Assembly (NCBI GenBank): GCA_003165465.1
Contig: PLUM01000028.1
Location: 1-61,345 of the forward strand
Direction of reading: 5' to 3'
Length of the DNA: 61,345 nucleotides
From: Acidobacteriota bacterium
GTDB lineage: Bacteria; Acidobacteriota; Terriglobia; Acidiferrales; UBA7541
The translations under genes and the position numbers were made by a program. This document shows, in pieces, positions 40,209 through 48,902 of the stretch (position 1 is the stretch's first letter; every line of letters starts with the position of its first letter). A model generated the notes under the pieces. That model had not been told where the DNA came from, ran no database searches, and saw only the letters and a list, made by a program, of their open reading frames with translations.

Positions 40209-42125
40209 TCACAACGGGCGGACATCCGCGCCGTGACAATCCGCGCAATTTTTGGGCGTCGGTTTGTAAAAAAGAACCAGCTTTCCCTGCACTTCCTGCT
40301 GCGACACGTGACACATCGAGCAGGCCACGCCTGAGTGCCCTCCTTCCAGCGGAAACTGCGTGCGCTTGTTGTGATCGAAGGTCGAAGGAATCCAGCGCTG
40401 CACCACATGGCAGTCGGCACAGCGCGTGTTCCCATCCTTGGCGGCGAACTGGCCGGCATGGGAGTCGGCATGGCACGATTCGCAGGCCTGCGGCGCTCCC
40501 TTGAACTGGATTTCATGGGTACCGGAGGCGGCCTTGTGGCAATCGCCGCACGCCACCGAGCGGTGCGCGCCGAGCAACGCGAATTTCGTTTTCGAATGGT
40601 CGAAATTTCTTACGTCGATCCATGAACGTGTGCTATGGCAGGCCTCGCACCCCAGCGCGGTTCCATCGGCACGCCGCTGCGCCATGCGTTCCTTGAACTC
40701 ACCGCGATGAGGATCGGTGTGACATGCCGTGCAGGTGCGATTCTCGAAGTGGAATGGCAGAATCTTGTCCGTGCGCCCGCTCAGTCCGATTTTGTGACAT
40801 GCCGCGCAAGAGACAGCCGCGTGCGCCCCGGCCAGCGCAAAACGCGTGTTACGGTGCTTGGCTATCGTGAACGTGGATCGGTGGAAGTCCCGGACCGTGT
40901 GGCAATCCTCGCAGCGATTCTGATAGGGCGCCGCGACGAATTGCTTGTCGTGGGCGTCCTGGTGACAATCCGTGCACGCCGCAAATTTCACCTTGTAGAC
41001 CGTGTTTTTGCCCGCGGGCGTGTGGCACTTTTCGCAGGCCACGGGCGCATGTTTCCCCTCCAGCGGATAGCGGGAGGAGGCGTGCTCCTTGACGCCGAAT
41101 AGAGAAGGCTTCCAGCCATTTACGTTGTGGCATTCCGAGCACTCTCCCTTGCTGGCCCGAGCCTGGAACTGGCCCTTGTGGGGATCGGGAGAGTGGCAAT
41201 TCGCGCACTGGGCGAAAACCAGAGGGCGGCGGAAATCGGCTTTGGGATGGCATTCCGCGCAGGCCACTTTCAGGTGCATCCCGGCGAGCGGATACTTTGT
41301 TTTCGAATGGTCGAACGACGCCGACATGGTGACTTTTTTCCAGCCGCCGGTGTTGTGACAGGATTCGCACGTTGCTTGAAAGCTGCCCTTGTGCGGGTCC
41401 GCATGACACGCGGTGCAGGTGTCAAATTTCAGGCCGGCAAACTGAAGGGTATGATCCGGACCTGCCGGGTGATGGCACTTGTCGCAAGCCACCTGGGCAT
41501 GAAGCCCCGTGAGAGGGTATTTCGTCTTGGAGTGGTCGAACTGCTGCACTTGTTTCCAGTCGGTGACATTGTGGCAGCGCTGGCAATCCGATCCCAACTG
41601 GCCTTTGTGGAAATCGGTGTGGCAACCGACGCAGTCTTGCGTAAGCCCCAGGAAGGAAGACGCGAGATTCTTTTGTTTGATCAGCGAGCGCTCGGTGGGG
41701 ACGATATGCGCGGGCGTGTGGCATTTCTCGCATTCGAGGGTGGCATGTTTCTCCGCCAGCGCATACCCGGCCTGGCGATGATCGAATTGCTTTTGCGGTG
41801 GGTCCCAATGCACGAGAGCGAAGTCTACGCCGTTGTGCTCCAGGTGGCAGCGCACGCAATCCCTGCCGTTGGGATTCTTCATGCCCAGTTGTGCGTGAAA
41901 TCCCCGGCGCACCGTCAAGCGTTGGGCGATCTCCTTGTGGCAATCGAGACACTTAAAGGTCGGCGTGCTGGTGCCAAATTGGTGACAGGTGGCGCACTGT
42001 GTCCCGCCTTCCATGGATTGATGTGCTTTGGAAAGAGGCCCCGGCGACATCTGGGCGTGAGCGGCGCCCGTGACGAGCAACAAGCCTGCGACCGAGGCCA
42101 GCAGGAGACGAGCGAGCCGCGACAT
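40209..42125 (-). CDS. Multihaem cytochrome c with 23 CxxCH sites
   Basis: A 638-residue secreted cytochrome. ATG 42125 follows a strong AGGAGGGG site and gives a signal peptide (MSRLARLLLASVAGLLLVTG, cleaved near AHAQ). I count 23 CxxCH motifs from CATCH to the final CADCH. The repeat unit carries FDHSKTKYPLTGLHAQVACD-type sequences: a His between the haem sites (F-D-H) and a second His (G-x-H) are probable distal ligands, giving bis-His low-potential haems. It is more charged (Lys/Arg) than its partner at 38331, fitting a periplasmic rather than surface location. It is the first gene of the seven-gene set; 147 bases separate it from the next cytochrome. Confidence 0.93.
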   Translation of the reverse strand: MSRLARLLLASVAGLLLVTGAAHAQMSPGPLSKAHQSMEGGTQCATCHQFGTSTPTFKCLDCHKEIAQRLTVRRGFHAQLGMKNPNGRDCVRCHLEHNGVDFALVHWDPPQKQFDHRQAGYALAEKHATLECEKCHTPAHIVPTERSLIKQKNLASSFLGLTQDCVGCHTDFHKGQLGSDCQRCHNVTDWKQVQQFDHSKTKYPLTGLHAQVACDKCHHPAGPDHTLQFAGLKFDTCTACHADPHKGSFQATCESCHNTGGWKKVTMSASFDHSKTKYPLAGMHLKVACAECHPKADFRRPLVFAQCANCHSPDPHKGQFQARASKGECSECHNVNGWKPSLFGVKEHASSRYPLEGKHAPVACEKCHTPAGKNTVYKVKFAACTDCHQDAHDKQFVAAPYQNRCEDCHTVRDFHRSTFTIAKHRNTRFALAGAHAAVSCAACHKIGLSGRTDKILPFHFENRTCTACHTDPHRGEFKERMAQRRADGTALGCEACHSTRSWIDVRNFDHSKTKFALLGAHRSVACGDCHKAASGTHEIQFKGAPQACESCHADSHAGQFAAKDGNTRCADCHVVQRWIPSTFDHNKRTQFPLEGGHSGVACSMCHVSQQEVQGKLVLFYKPTPKNCADCHGADVRPL

Positions 42126-42512
42126 GGGGACACCCCTCCTGGACTGATTTGTAGCGTACAGCCACACAAATTCCTCTGGCTCAAGGCCATGGATCACCGG
42201 CACACGGTGCTCCACATCTCCACGTATACCATTGGAGGATGTCACCTGCTGTGGTATGCACCGCCGCATGTGTCCTCAGTGAAACTCTGTCCTCTAGTAC
42301 AGACGGCGAGCTTTGCGGTGTCTAAGATGCCCCGCTCTTTCCGGTTGTTGCGCGGGCTTTTCCGAAGTTGCGCCTTTGCGCGCTTTTGTGCGCTTTTGTA
42401 CCCCCTCTTCGGACAAAAAACGGATATAGCCTATGCGCCCGGCTGGGAGGAACTGCAGCGACCATGGCGCATAGGATAGATCTAGAAAATATGGGAAATC
42501 TGGGGCATAACT
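42126..42512. other. Divergent region upstream of the multihaem operon
   Basis: 387 bases between the 23-haem cytochrome and the methyltransferase. It contains a perfect tandem decamer GCGCTTTTGT twice at 42380-42399, preceded by a related GCGCCTTT. No clear sigma-70 promoter was found for either gene. No protein or RNA gene is evident. Confidence 0.45.
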
Positions 42513-43502
42513 GTGTTCCTTGCTTATTACGAATGGGAAAGCGAAATAGTGACGACGAACAATTCGCAACTGCTGGAAGTTCTCGCTTGCCCTCGAGATG
42601 GTTTGAGTCTGCGTCTTCATGCAGACATTCTGGAGTGCGCGCAAGGGCATTCCTTCGCCGTGGAGGGGGGAATTCCCATATTTACCGGAGACGTGCGGCG
42701 GGAATCGCTTCCGGGGAACATGGCGCCGGCATCGCTTTCGAATCGGGACGAAACGATTGATCCGTTCGTTGATCATTGGCTCGTGAATACCCATGGAAAT
42801 CTCTATTGGGGAGCGCGCGGCAGACTGCGCCGCTACCCGATTCCGCGCTGGCCGCTGCGCGAACGCGGTCAGGGCAAAGTGCTGGTGGATGTAGGCTGCT
42901 CCTGGGGACGTTGGTCCATCGCGGCGGCTCGCGCCGGCTTCCATCCGGTCGGCGTGGATGTGCATATTGATGCGCTGGAAGCGGGCGGACGCGTGGCCGG
43001 CCAGTTGGGCGTGGCGGCGGATTTTGTCTGCGCCGCTGCGGAGCAATTGCCCTTCCGCGCCGCGAGCGTCGATTTTGTTTTCTCCTATAGCGTTTTGCAG
43101 CATCTCGACCGCGACATAGTGCTGGAATTTTTTCGCGAGGCTGGACGAATCCTGAAGCCGGGGGGAATCTGCCTGGTGCAGTTGCCGAATACGCTGGGTC
43201 TCTATAATCTGGCCCGTCAAACCCGGCGCGGCTTCCGCGAGGCAGCGCCAGGGACATTCGAGATGCGTTATTGGACGCGCCGGCAGATTCGGCAAGCGGT
43301 CGAGAATGCGGGACTGAGCGGCCTCCAGTTGCGCGCGGATGGTTTCTTTTCACAAAATCCGCAGCTTTCCGACCTGGATATTCTTTCTCTTGCCGGCAAG
43401 CTGATTGTCCTGGCTTCCTATGCCGGATGCAAAGCGGCTTCTCTTTTTCCCGTCCTTACTCGCATCGCTGACAGCTTCTGGGTCGAAATTCGAAAGGCGT
43501 AA
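42513..43502 (+). CDS. Class I SAM-dependent methyltransferase with N-terminal zinc-finger-like segment
   Basis: Up to 329 residues from GTG 42513 (GGGG upstream); a GTG at 42549 is an alternative start. Residues about 26-55 (LACPRDGLSLRL, then LECAQGHSFAVEGGIPIF) look like the small Trm112/RlmA-type metal-binding segment found in front of many methyltransferases, though one Cys is replaced by Asp. The SAM site is VLVDVGCSWGRWSIAAARAG (about 123-142) with the acidic residue in VGVDVHIDAL, then motif FVFSYSVLQHLDRD and LKPGGICLVQLPN. The Rossmann core is intact. The C-terminal region contains a hydrophobic helix (KLIVLASYAGCKAASLF). Acceptor unknown: small molecule, sugar lipid or RNA. Confidence 0.82.
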   Translation: MFLAYYEWESEIVTTNNSQLLEVLACPRDGLSLRLHADILECAQGHSFAVEGGIPIFTGDVRRESLPGNMAPASLSNRDETIDPFVDHWLVNTHGNLYWGARGRLRRYPIPRWPLRERGQGKVLVDVGCSWGRWSIAAARAGFHPVGVDVHIDALEAGGRVAGQLGVAADFVCAAAEQLPFRAASVDFVFSYSVLQHLDRDIVLEFFREAGRILKPGGICLVQLPNTLGLYNLARQTRRGFREAAPGTFEMRYWTRRQIRQAVENAGLSGLQLRADGFFSQNPQLSDLDILSLAGKLIVLASYAGCKAASLFPVLTRIADSFWVEIRKA

Positions 43503-43615
43503 GATTCCACGGAGAAGAGGAAAGGCCAGGGCAGGACATCGGGGCGACGGAAAACAGCATCATGATTCGCCGCGATCAATACATTTGAATACACGAATTT
43601 CGGAGGGCCTGGCAA

Positions 43616-46600
43616 TTACAAATTGATGGGACTGAGATCGCTGCGTTTAAGGACGGCGTCCGTGCCTGCTTCTTTGTGGATCTCATCCAGCAGGCGGCGC
43701 GCTTTCTCCAGTTCATCGCCGGCATCCCGCGAACCGCCGCTCGACCGATCGTAGCGCGCCAAGAGGTAGTGGCATTGGGCAATCAGCGCGCGCAATCCGA
43801 GCTTTTCGCTTTTACCAAGGGTGCGCTGCAATTCTTCGCGAGCCTGCTGGTAGCTCTTTGCATTCAGGAGAGCTTCTGCAAGGTACATGGAGCACTCCAC
43901 GGAAAGATATTTCATACCCATCGAGTCTGCTTGCGTGGCGATCTCGCGAAGGTTGTTGGCTGCCGCCAGACCCCCGCCCTGTTTCACGGATAGTTTCGCG
44001 ATATTGGCTTTGATCAACAGGGTTAGTTCGCGATCTCCTACACGCGCGGATTCCTCCTGCGCCTTGTGATAGGAGAGCAGGGCCGAATTCAAATCCCCTT
44101 GATAGAAAAAACCGTCCCCCTGATTATTCAGGATCTGGGAAATCTGGGCTTGATTCTTCGATTCCCGCGCCAAGGCAAGAGCCTGGTCGAAGGTCTTGCC
44201 GGCGTCTTCCCCCTTTCCGATCTGGGCCTGAGCTTTCCCATACGCATTCAGAACTTCCGTCATGAAAAAACCCTGCTCTTTACTTTCCTGAAGCGCCTTG
44301 ACCGCGTCTTCCTCGGAACTCAGCGCCGCTCCATATCTACCTTGATAGCCGAAGAGGATTCCCAAGGCGGAGAACTCCAGGGCCGCACCATGTTTATCGC
44401 CGGTACTGCGCCGCAAATCCAAGGACTTCATGTATTGCGACAGCGCCTGATCGTACTGAGCGGTTCTCACGGAAATTTCGGCAAGGTTATTGAGCGTATC
44501 AGCAATATCCGCGGGAACCTTAAGCGTTTCGCGGACACTCAGCGACTGATCCAAATAGGTGCGCGCATTTTCAAAATCTCCCTGTTGAAGATAGGTAATC
44601 CCGATGTTGTTGAGAGTGAGCCCCCGGCTCTTTTCGTTACCCGCTTCGGTCTGAATCTCCAGAGACTCTTTGTACAGCTTCATGGCGTCGCTGTATTGAC
44701 CGCGGTCGTCATAGAATTGAGCCATGTCCGTCAGAACGTCGCCTATTCCGGATTTATCTCCAATTTCGCGGCGAATGCGGAGCGCCTCCTTATAATCCCG
44801 CAAGGCGGGGTCTTTCTGTCCCAGGGTGCTCTCGGTTGTCGCGATCATTTGCAAACTGTCCGCAATGCCTTTCTGAAGTCCCAGACGTTTCTTGATTTTC
44901 AAAGACTTCTGGAAATTAAGAAGAGCGTCCTCCTGCTTATTCATCACGGAATAAGCAATACCAAAGGCCTGTAAGATGTTGGCCTTTTCTTCTTCATTTC
45001 CAATCTCGATGGCCATCACCTGGGCGCGATTCAAGTAGTCCAGGCCCGATTGCGCGTTTCCACTCTCGATCTCCACCCGGCCCATGGCCAGTAGCGCTTC
45101 AACCCTCTTGGGGTCCAAAGTCAGGACCTTGGCGAAATTCGTTCGGGCCTTATCGTACGCTCCTGTACTTTCCTGCAGGCGGCCCAGCTCAAAGACCTCG
45201 TCCGCATTGTCCGGAGAAACCTTGGCCAGAGTTTCATAGGTCTCGATGGCCTTGTCGTAATGCTTTAGAATTTCGTCATGACGCGCCTGGATGAGATATT
45301 TTTCTTGATCGGGAAGTTTCTCGCTGAGGTCGAGGGCCTTTTGGGAAACCTGTTCCGCTTCATCATCCCGCCCCAGGTTCGCGAAAGATTGTGCGAGCTG
45401 CGAGTAGGCCAGGGCGAATTCCGGATCCTCCTTCGTGGAAGCTTCAAACCGCTTGGCGGCTTCACCATTGGTTCCCTGGCGGGCAAGTTGCAGACCTTCA
45501 TCGTAGTCGCGGAGGGCCGGAAGAGAAGTGGAGGAAGGTTTGAAGGACTGCGCACGAAGCTCTTTGATCAGGTCGGGAGATAAATCAAGATTCTGGCGGA
45601 TATCCGCTGCCAGGCGATCGATCGCTGCAAGTATGTCTTTTTCGCCATTGGCTTGAACCGTGAGGTTACTTGCATGTTGCCGCTTGAGATCCTGTATGGT
45701 GGCATCAATTCGAATCTGGTCTCCGATCTTGGCGTACTGGCCCCACACGATCGTATCGGCGTTGCTGAACTCAGCGAGACGCTGAATCGTGGGAGCATCG
45801 AGCGTGCTTTCCGCCGAAATTTTCAGGTCTTTCAGGATTTGGCCAACGCGCTCCGCCGAGACAGCCCGCAAATGAGAAGACCGTCCAACATCCGTGCTCA
45901 ACATTTCCGCCATGCTCGACCCAAGCCAATCCAAGGAGTGGTCGCCGGAGGCATTTCGAAGTGGAAGAATGGCCAGAGACACCGCCGGCGGCATGGGCCC
46001 CTGCTTTTCCGACGCTGGGCCAAGCACTCGTTCGCGGAACACCACGCCGAAAAATACCAGCGCCACGACTGCCGCGGAAATTCCGGCGACGAGCCACTTG
46101 CTGCGAGGCGCGGGGGCCGGCGCGGGTTTCGGGGGGACGATGGTTGCAAATCCCTCAGCCGATCCGCCTTGCCACGCGCGCAGATCGTGAATGATCTCGC
46201 GGGCAGACTGATAGCGGAGCTGCGGATCGATCTCCATGCACTTCGCCACGATGTCGCTGAGAAATTTGGGGATGTCCGGATCCACATCGATTGCCGGCCG
46301 GGGACGATCCCGCGTCCGCTTGAACATGGCCGCTTGTACGGTCTCCGCCGCATACGGCATGTCGCCGGTCAGAAGTTGAAAAAAAATAATTCCCAGCGTG
46401 AAAAGATCGGAGCGCGCATCCACATGTTCGCCCATGACCTGCTCCGGAGACATGTAATCCGGCGTGCCGAGAACAGCCCCGGTCATTGTCATGCCGCCGA
46501 TTTCGGTGGAGTGCGCGATACCGAAGTCCATCACGTAGGCTCTTCCGTGCGCGTCCAGCATGATGTTCTGCGGTTTCAAGTCGCGGTGCACCACTCCTTC

Positions 46601-47215
46601 GGCATGAGCGGCTTCCAGCGCCAGGCATACTTGTTCAAGGATCCGCACGGATTCCTCGAAACTCAATTTTCCTTTTTGAGCAACAACGGATTTGAGGTCC
46701 TGGCCCTCGATGTACTCCATCGTGATGAACTTCGTGCCCTGCGCTTCTCCGAGGTCAAAGATGCGGATCACATTCTTATGCGTGACCTTGCGGGCAAGGA
46801 TCAGTTCCTGTTTGAAGCGATGCAGAATGTCCGGATCCGACGCCAGTTCCAGCCGAATCACTTTTAGCGCGACAAGGCGGTCCACCTCGATGTCGTTAGC
46901 CTTATAGACCGCTCCCATCCCTCCTTGGCCGAGGAGTGCGAGAATTTTGTAGCGATTTCCAAAAATGGTTCCGAGTACCAGCGTGCCGGCATGGAAAGAA
47001 GATTGTCCGGTTTGTGGAGGATGTATGGGTACAGACCACTCCATTGCGACTCCGCCCGCAGTAGCGTCCGTTAGAGTTGCCTCTGGGTCCTGAGGATCAC
47101 CGCCGGTCAGTGTAGCGCCACTTAAATCGAAGGCCGCGTCACAGCTCGCACATCGGACTGCTGTAGACGGATTTGTGGAATGGCAGCGTGGGCATTCTAT
47201 TGTGTATGCAGCCAT
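43616..47215 (-). CDS. Ser/Thr protein kinase with transmembrane segment, TolB-like domain and TPR array
   Basis: A 1199-residue signalling protein. Residues 8-25 form a zinc ribbon (CPRCHSTNPSTAVRCASC). The PknB-type kinase domain spans about 88-350: GQGGMGAVYKA, catalytic lysine K118 (VALKVI), HRDLKPQN (210-217), DFG (230-232) and a GTPDYMSPEQV activation end, all intact. A membrane helix follows at about 374-393 after a Pro-rich linker. Outside lies a TolB/FlgO-like domain (SLAILPLRNASGDHSLDWLG, about 409-530), then at least a dozen TPR-type repeats to the C-terminus. This layout is common in Acidobacteriota. No ribosome site is obvious before ATG 47215. It senses or scaffolds extracytoplasmic partners, whose identity is unknown. 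Confidence 0.92.
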   Translation of the reverse strand: MAAYTIECPRCHSTNPSTAVRCASCDAAFDLSGATLTGGDPQDPEATLTDATAGGVAMEWSVPIHPPQTGQSSFHAGTLVLGTIFGNRYKILALLGQGGMGAVYKANDIEVDRLVALKVIRLELASDPDILHRFKQELILARKVTHKNVIRIFDLGEAQGTKFITMEYIEGQDLKSVVAQKGKLSFEESVRILEQVCLALEAAHAEGVVHRDLKPQNIMLDAHGRAYVMDFGIAHSTEIGGMTMTGAVLGTPDYMSPEQVMGEHVDARSDLFTLGIIFFQLLTGDMPYAAETVQAAMFKRTRDRPRPAIDVDPDIPKFLSDIVAKCMEIDPQLRYQSAREIIHDLRAWQGGSAEGFATIVPPKPAPAPAPRSKWLVAGISAAVVALVFFGVVFRERVLGPASEKQGPMPPAVSLAILPLRNASGDHSLDWLGSSMAEMLSTDVGRSSHLRAVSAERVGQILKDLKISAESTLDAPTIQRLAEFSNADTIVWGQYAKIGDQIRIDATIQDLKRQHASNLTVQANGEKDILAAIDRLAADIRQNLDLSPDLIKELRAQSFKPSSTSLPALRDYDEGLQLARQGTNGEAAKRFEASTKEDPEFALAYSQLAQSFANLGRDDEAEQVSQKALDLSEKLPDQEKYLIQARHDEILKHYDKAIETYETLAKVSPDNADEVFELGRLQESTGAYDKARTNFAKVLTLDPKRVEALLAMGRVEIESGNAQSGLDYLNRAQVMAIEIGNEEEKANILQAFGIAYSVMNKQEDALLNFQKSLKIKKRLGLQKGIADSLQMIATTESTLGQKDPALRDYKEALRIRREIGDKSGIGDVLTDMAQFYDDRGQYSDAMKLYKESLEIQTEAGNEKSRGLTLNNIGITYLQQGDFENARTYLDQSLSVRETLKVPADIADTLNNLAEISVRTAQYDQALSQYMKSLDLRRSTGDKHGAALEFSALGILFGYQGRYGAALSSEEDAVKALQESKEQGFFMTEVLNAYGKAQAQIGKGEDAGKTFDQALALARESKNQAQISQILNNQGDGFFYQGDLNSALLSYHKAQEESARVGDRELTLLIKANIAKLSVKQGGGLAAANNLREIATQADSMGMKYLSVECSMYLAEALLNAKSYQQAREELQRTLGKSEKLGLRALIAQCHYLLARYDRSSGGSRDAGDELEKARRLLDEIHKEAGTDAVLKRSDLSPINL

Positions 47216-47539
47216 GGGCGAGTATTAGGCGGAATAATATGACTTCACCGTGAGGAAATCAAGCAGCGTTAGGCCTATCCTAGGCTTACAGGGCTTACAG
47301 GCTACCGCCATTGCCCGCAAGCACGTTCGCCCCACGGAGTTCCAGTGCACGACATCGGGGCGACGGCATTGTCTTATCAAGAGCACAGCAAATCCGCCAA
47401 AAACCCGATTCCTCATTTTTGCGGAACAAGAGTGGCGCTTTTATTTGTGAATTGCAGGGGATGAACAAATAAATTTGTCGGGACCGGCGCAAAAGAAAAA
47501 AGGCCGCACATCTAGATTCCGGCCGCCGCATATCAAGAT
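47216..47539. other. Intergenic region upstream of the kinase
   Basis: 324 bases with no supported gene. It contains GACATCGGGGCGACGG at 47351-47366, identical to 43536-43551 on the other side of the kinase gene. The right end abuts the tRNA fragment and is probably the original chromosomal sequence at the integration point. Confidence 0.45.
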
Positions 47540-47590
47540 TGGTTGCGGGGGTTGGATTTGAACCAACGACCTTCGGGTTATGAGCCCAAC
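47540..47590 (-). pseudogene. 3' half of initiator tRNA-fMet (attachment-site-like scar)
   Basis: Read on the minus strand, 51 bases match the 3' end of bacterial initiator tRNA: the anticodon stem GGG/CCC with loop CTCATAA (anticodon CAT), the variable segment, a T-arm GTTGG-TTCAAAT-CCAAC, the acceptor strand CCCCGCA and an encoded CCA end. The three consecutive G-C pairs in the anticodon stem are the initiator hallmark. The 5' half (acceptor strand TGCGGGG and D-arm) is absent; homology stops abruptly at 47590. Tyrosine integrases leave exactly such a 3' copy at the far end of an integrated element. Because the break faces higher coordinates, the element would lie to the right. Confidence 0.85.
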
Positions 47591-47670
47591 TTTGAATAGG
47601 CCCGTCTTTGCTTCTCAATGACTTACGTACGTGTTGCTCTACCTATTTCACGCTTGTTCCTTGGTGGTTT

Positions 47671-47700
47671 GTTCCCAATCTGTTCCCAATCTGTTCCCAG
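47671..47700. repeat. Short tandem repeat near the tRNA fragment
   Basis: The 11-base unit GTTCCCAATCT is repeated exactly twice with a third partial copy. It lies 80 bases inside the presumed element boundary; the minus-strand frame over it (LGTDWEQIGNK) faintly recalls integrase C-terminal tails, but there is too little to call a remnant. Confidence 0.5.
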
Positions 47701-47808
47701 TTGGCTGGCTACTCCTTCACAGCCGTGGGAACCGGAATAGTTACAGTAATGGCGGGAATTTCCCTCTGTTCCCCGTGACCATCCTGTACAGGATATGATG
47801 CGCATGAA

Positions 47809-48444
47809 ATGTCTACTGCGCTTCTTTATTGCGGTACACCGGAGGGTTTTATAATCGGAGCGGATAGCCGTGCATTTAATAAGGTGACCCGGCAGGTTGA
47901 GACAGATAAGGAAAGAAAAATATTTTCATTTCAAAATCAGTATGTGTCCGTCATATTTGCGTGGTCCGGTATTGTAAAAGCTCGCGCCCAGAATTTTGAT
48001 GTAAGCATCATTGAAGAATCGAATCGCATTCTTCCGAATGTGAATTTTCAAAAGTTTGATAAAGACTTTAATGTACAGCTTCGAAATCGCCTTTCGGATT
48101 TGAAAGTTAATACGACCGGAGAATGTGCGCGAGGGGTATTTCTCTATTTTTGGGGCGGTGTTGCAATGGGATTTGAGATTTCTGTTTTCAAAAACGGTCA
48201 TACTTGGGATTCTTGCATTACTGACGGCGGAACACCAAACGGAGAAATAGTCATTGTTAGTGGGGGCACGGAACCAACAGAATTTGAGAAACCGACTTCC
48301 CTGAATCAAGCTAAGAATATGATCGAACATTATATTCTGAGTTGCATTGCCGATTCTCGAAATGAGGAAATAGGCGGTGATGTGCATATCGGAAAATTGA
48401 CGCTAAAAGGATTTGATTGGATTATTCCGCTTAAATTCCTTTAA
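47809..48444 (+). CDS. Proteasome-like Ntn-hydrolase family protein
   Basis: A 211-residue soluble protein in markedly AT-rich DNA. The N-terminus (MSTALLYCGTPEGFIIGADS, then RAFN) has the pattern of proteasome beta/HslV subunits, where a Thr or Ser near the start is the nucleophile and GxxIGADSR forms the first sheet. Further family-like segments are RKIFSFQNQYVSVIFAWSGI and GEIVIVSGGTEP, followed by helices. Ser2 or Thr3 would be the catalytic residue after Met removal. There is no partner ATPase nearby and no propeptide. Annotation as a stand-alone proteasome-type protein of unknown role is the safest; mobile-element or defence association is inferred from context. No clear ribosome site precedes ATG 47809. 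Confidence 0.62.
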   Translation: MSTALLYCGTPEGFIIGADSRAFNKVTRQVETDKERKIFSFQNQYVSVIFAWSGIVKARAQNFDVSIIEESNRILPNVNFQKFDKDFNVQLRNRLSDLKVNTTGECARGVFLYFWGGVAMGFEISVFKNGHTWDSCITDGGTPNGEIVIVSGGTEPTEFEKPTSLNQAKNMIEHYILSCIADSRNEEIGGDVHIGKLTLKGFDWIIPLKFL

Positions 48445-48486
48445 AGATATTGATGCGGTAGTTTAATCTCTTAAGGAGGATTGCTG

Positions 48487-48713
48487 ATGAAGACGCACAT
48501 GGTAATTTACTTGGGCTGATGTTCTTTGCAGGAAGTTTGCTTGTCAGTCCCGCGAAGCCTCAGCCGCAAATTGGCTATGGCTGCTCGGGGATACCAATAC
48601 CCAATCCGCCAATAGGCTGTGGGCCAGGTTCGTATGTTTGTGTTTGCAAACCAGACCCTAATGGGGGACCTCCGCGTGACTGTCACTGGGAATTCCGTGA
48701 GTGCAGACCGTAA
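48487..48713 (+). pseudogene. Small secreted Cys-rich protein with a frameshift in the signal peptide
   Basis: AAGGAGGA (48473-48480) is ideally placed for ATG 48487, but that frame reads MKTHMVIYLG and stops. One base back, overlapping the stop (TGATG), the frame MFFAGSLLVSPAKPQPQIGY opens and runs 64 codons. Joined by a single-base correction the two give one continuous signal peptide followed by a mature peptide with six Cys (GCSGIPIPNPPIGCG, YVCVCKP, DCHWEFREC). So either the gene is recently broken, the base is a sequencing error, or translation re-initiates at the second ATG. Function unknown; the cysteines suggest disulfides. Confidence 0.55.
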
Positions 48714-48902
48714 TGCAACAATTGATTATGTTGTCTATTTTCTGAGTGGGGAAGTTAAGCGTATAATTCCCCAATTTCGTACTTGCGAAAGAACGGCGGC
48801 CCGTAGCCGCCTCCAAATGGAAGAGTGCGACATTGTGCTCCTGCCCGAGGGAGCTTCCATAGGCAACCCCGTCAAAACCGTTCGCCGGAAAGAACTCGGC
48901 GA

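Noticed and set aside
47295..47618. A 107-codon minus-strand frame
   Set aside because: It is a translation through the tRNA fragment and flank; no independent evidence for a protein.
47623..47805. Integrase C-terminal remnant next to the tRNA fragment
   Set aside because: Only a faint resemblance over about 15 residues and a tandem repeat in the middle; not enough to call.
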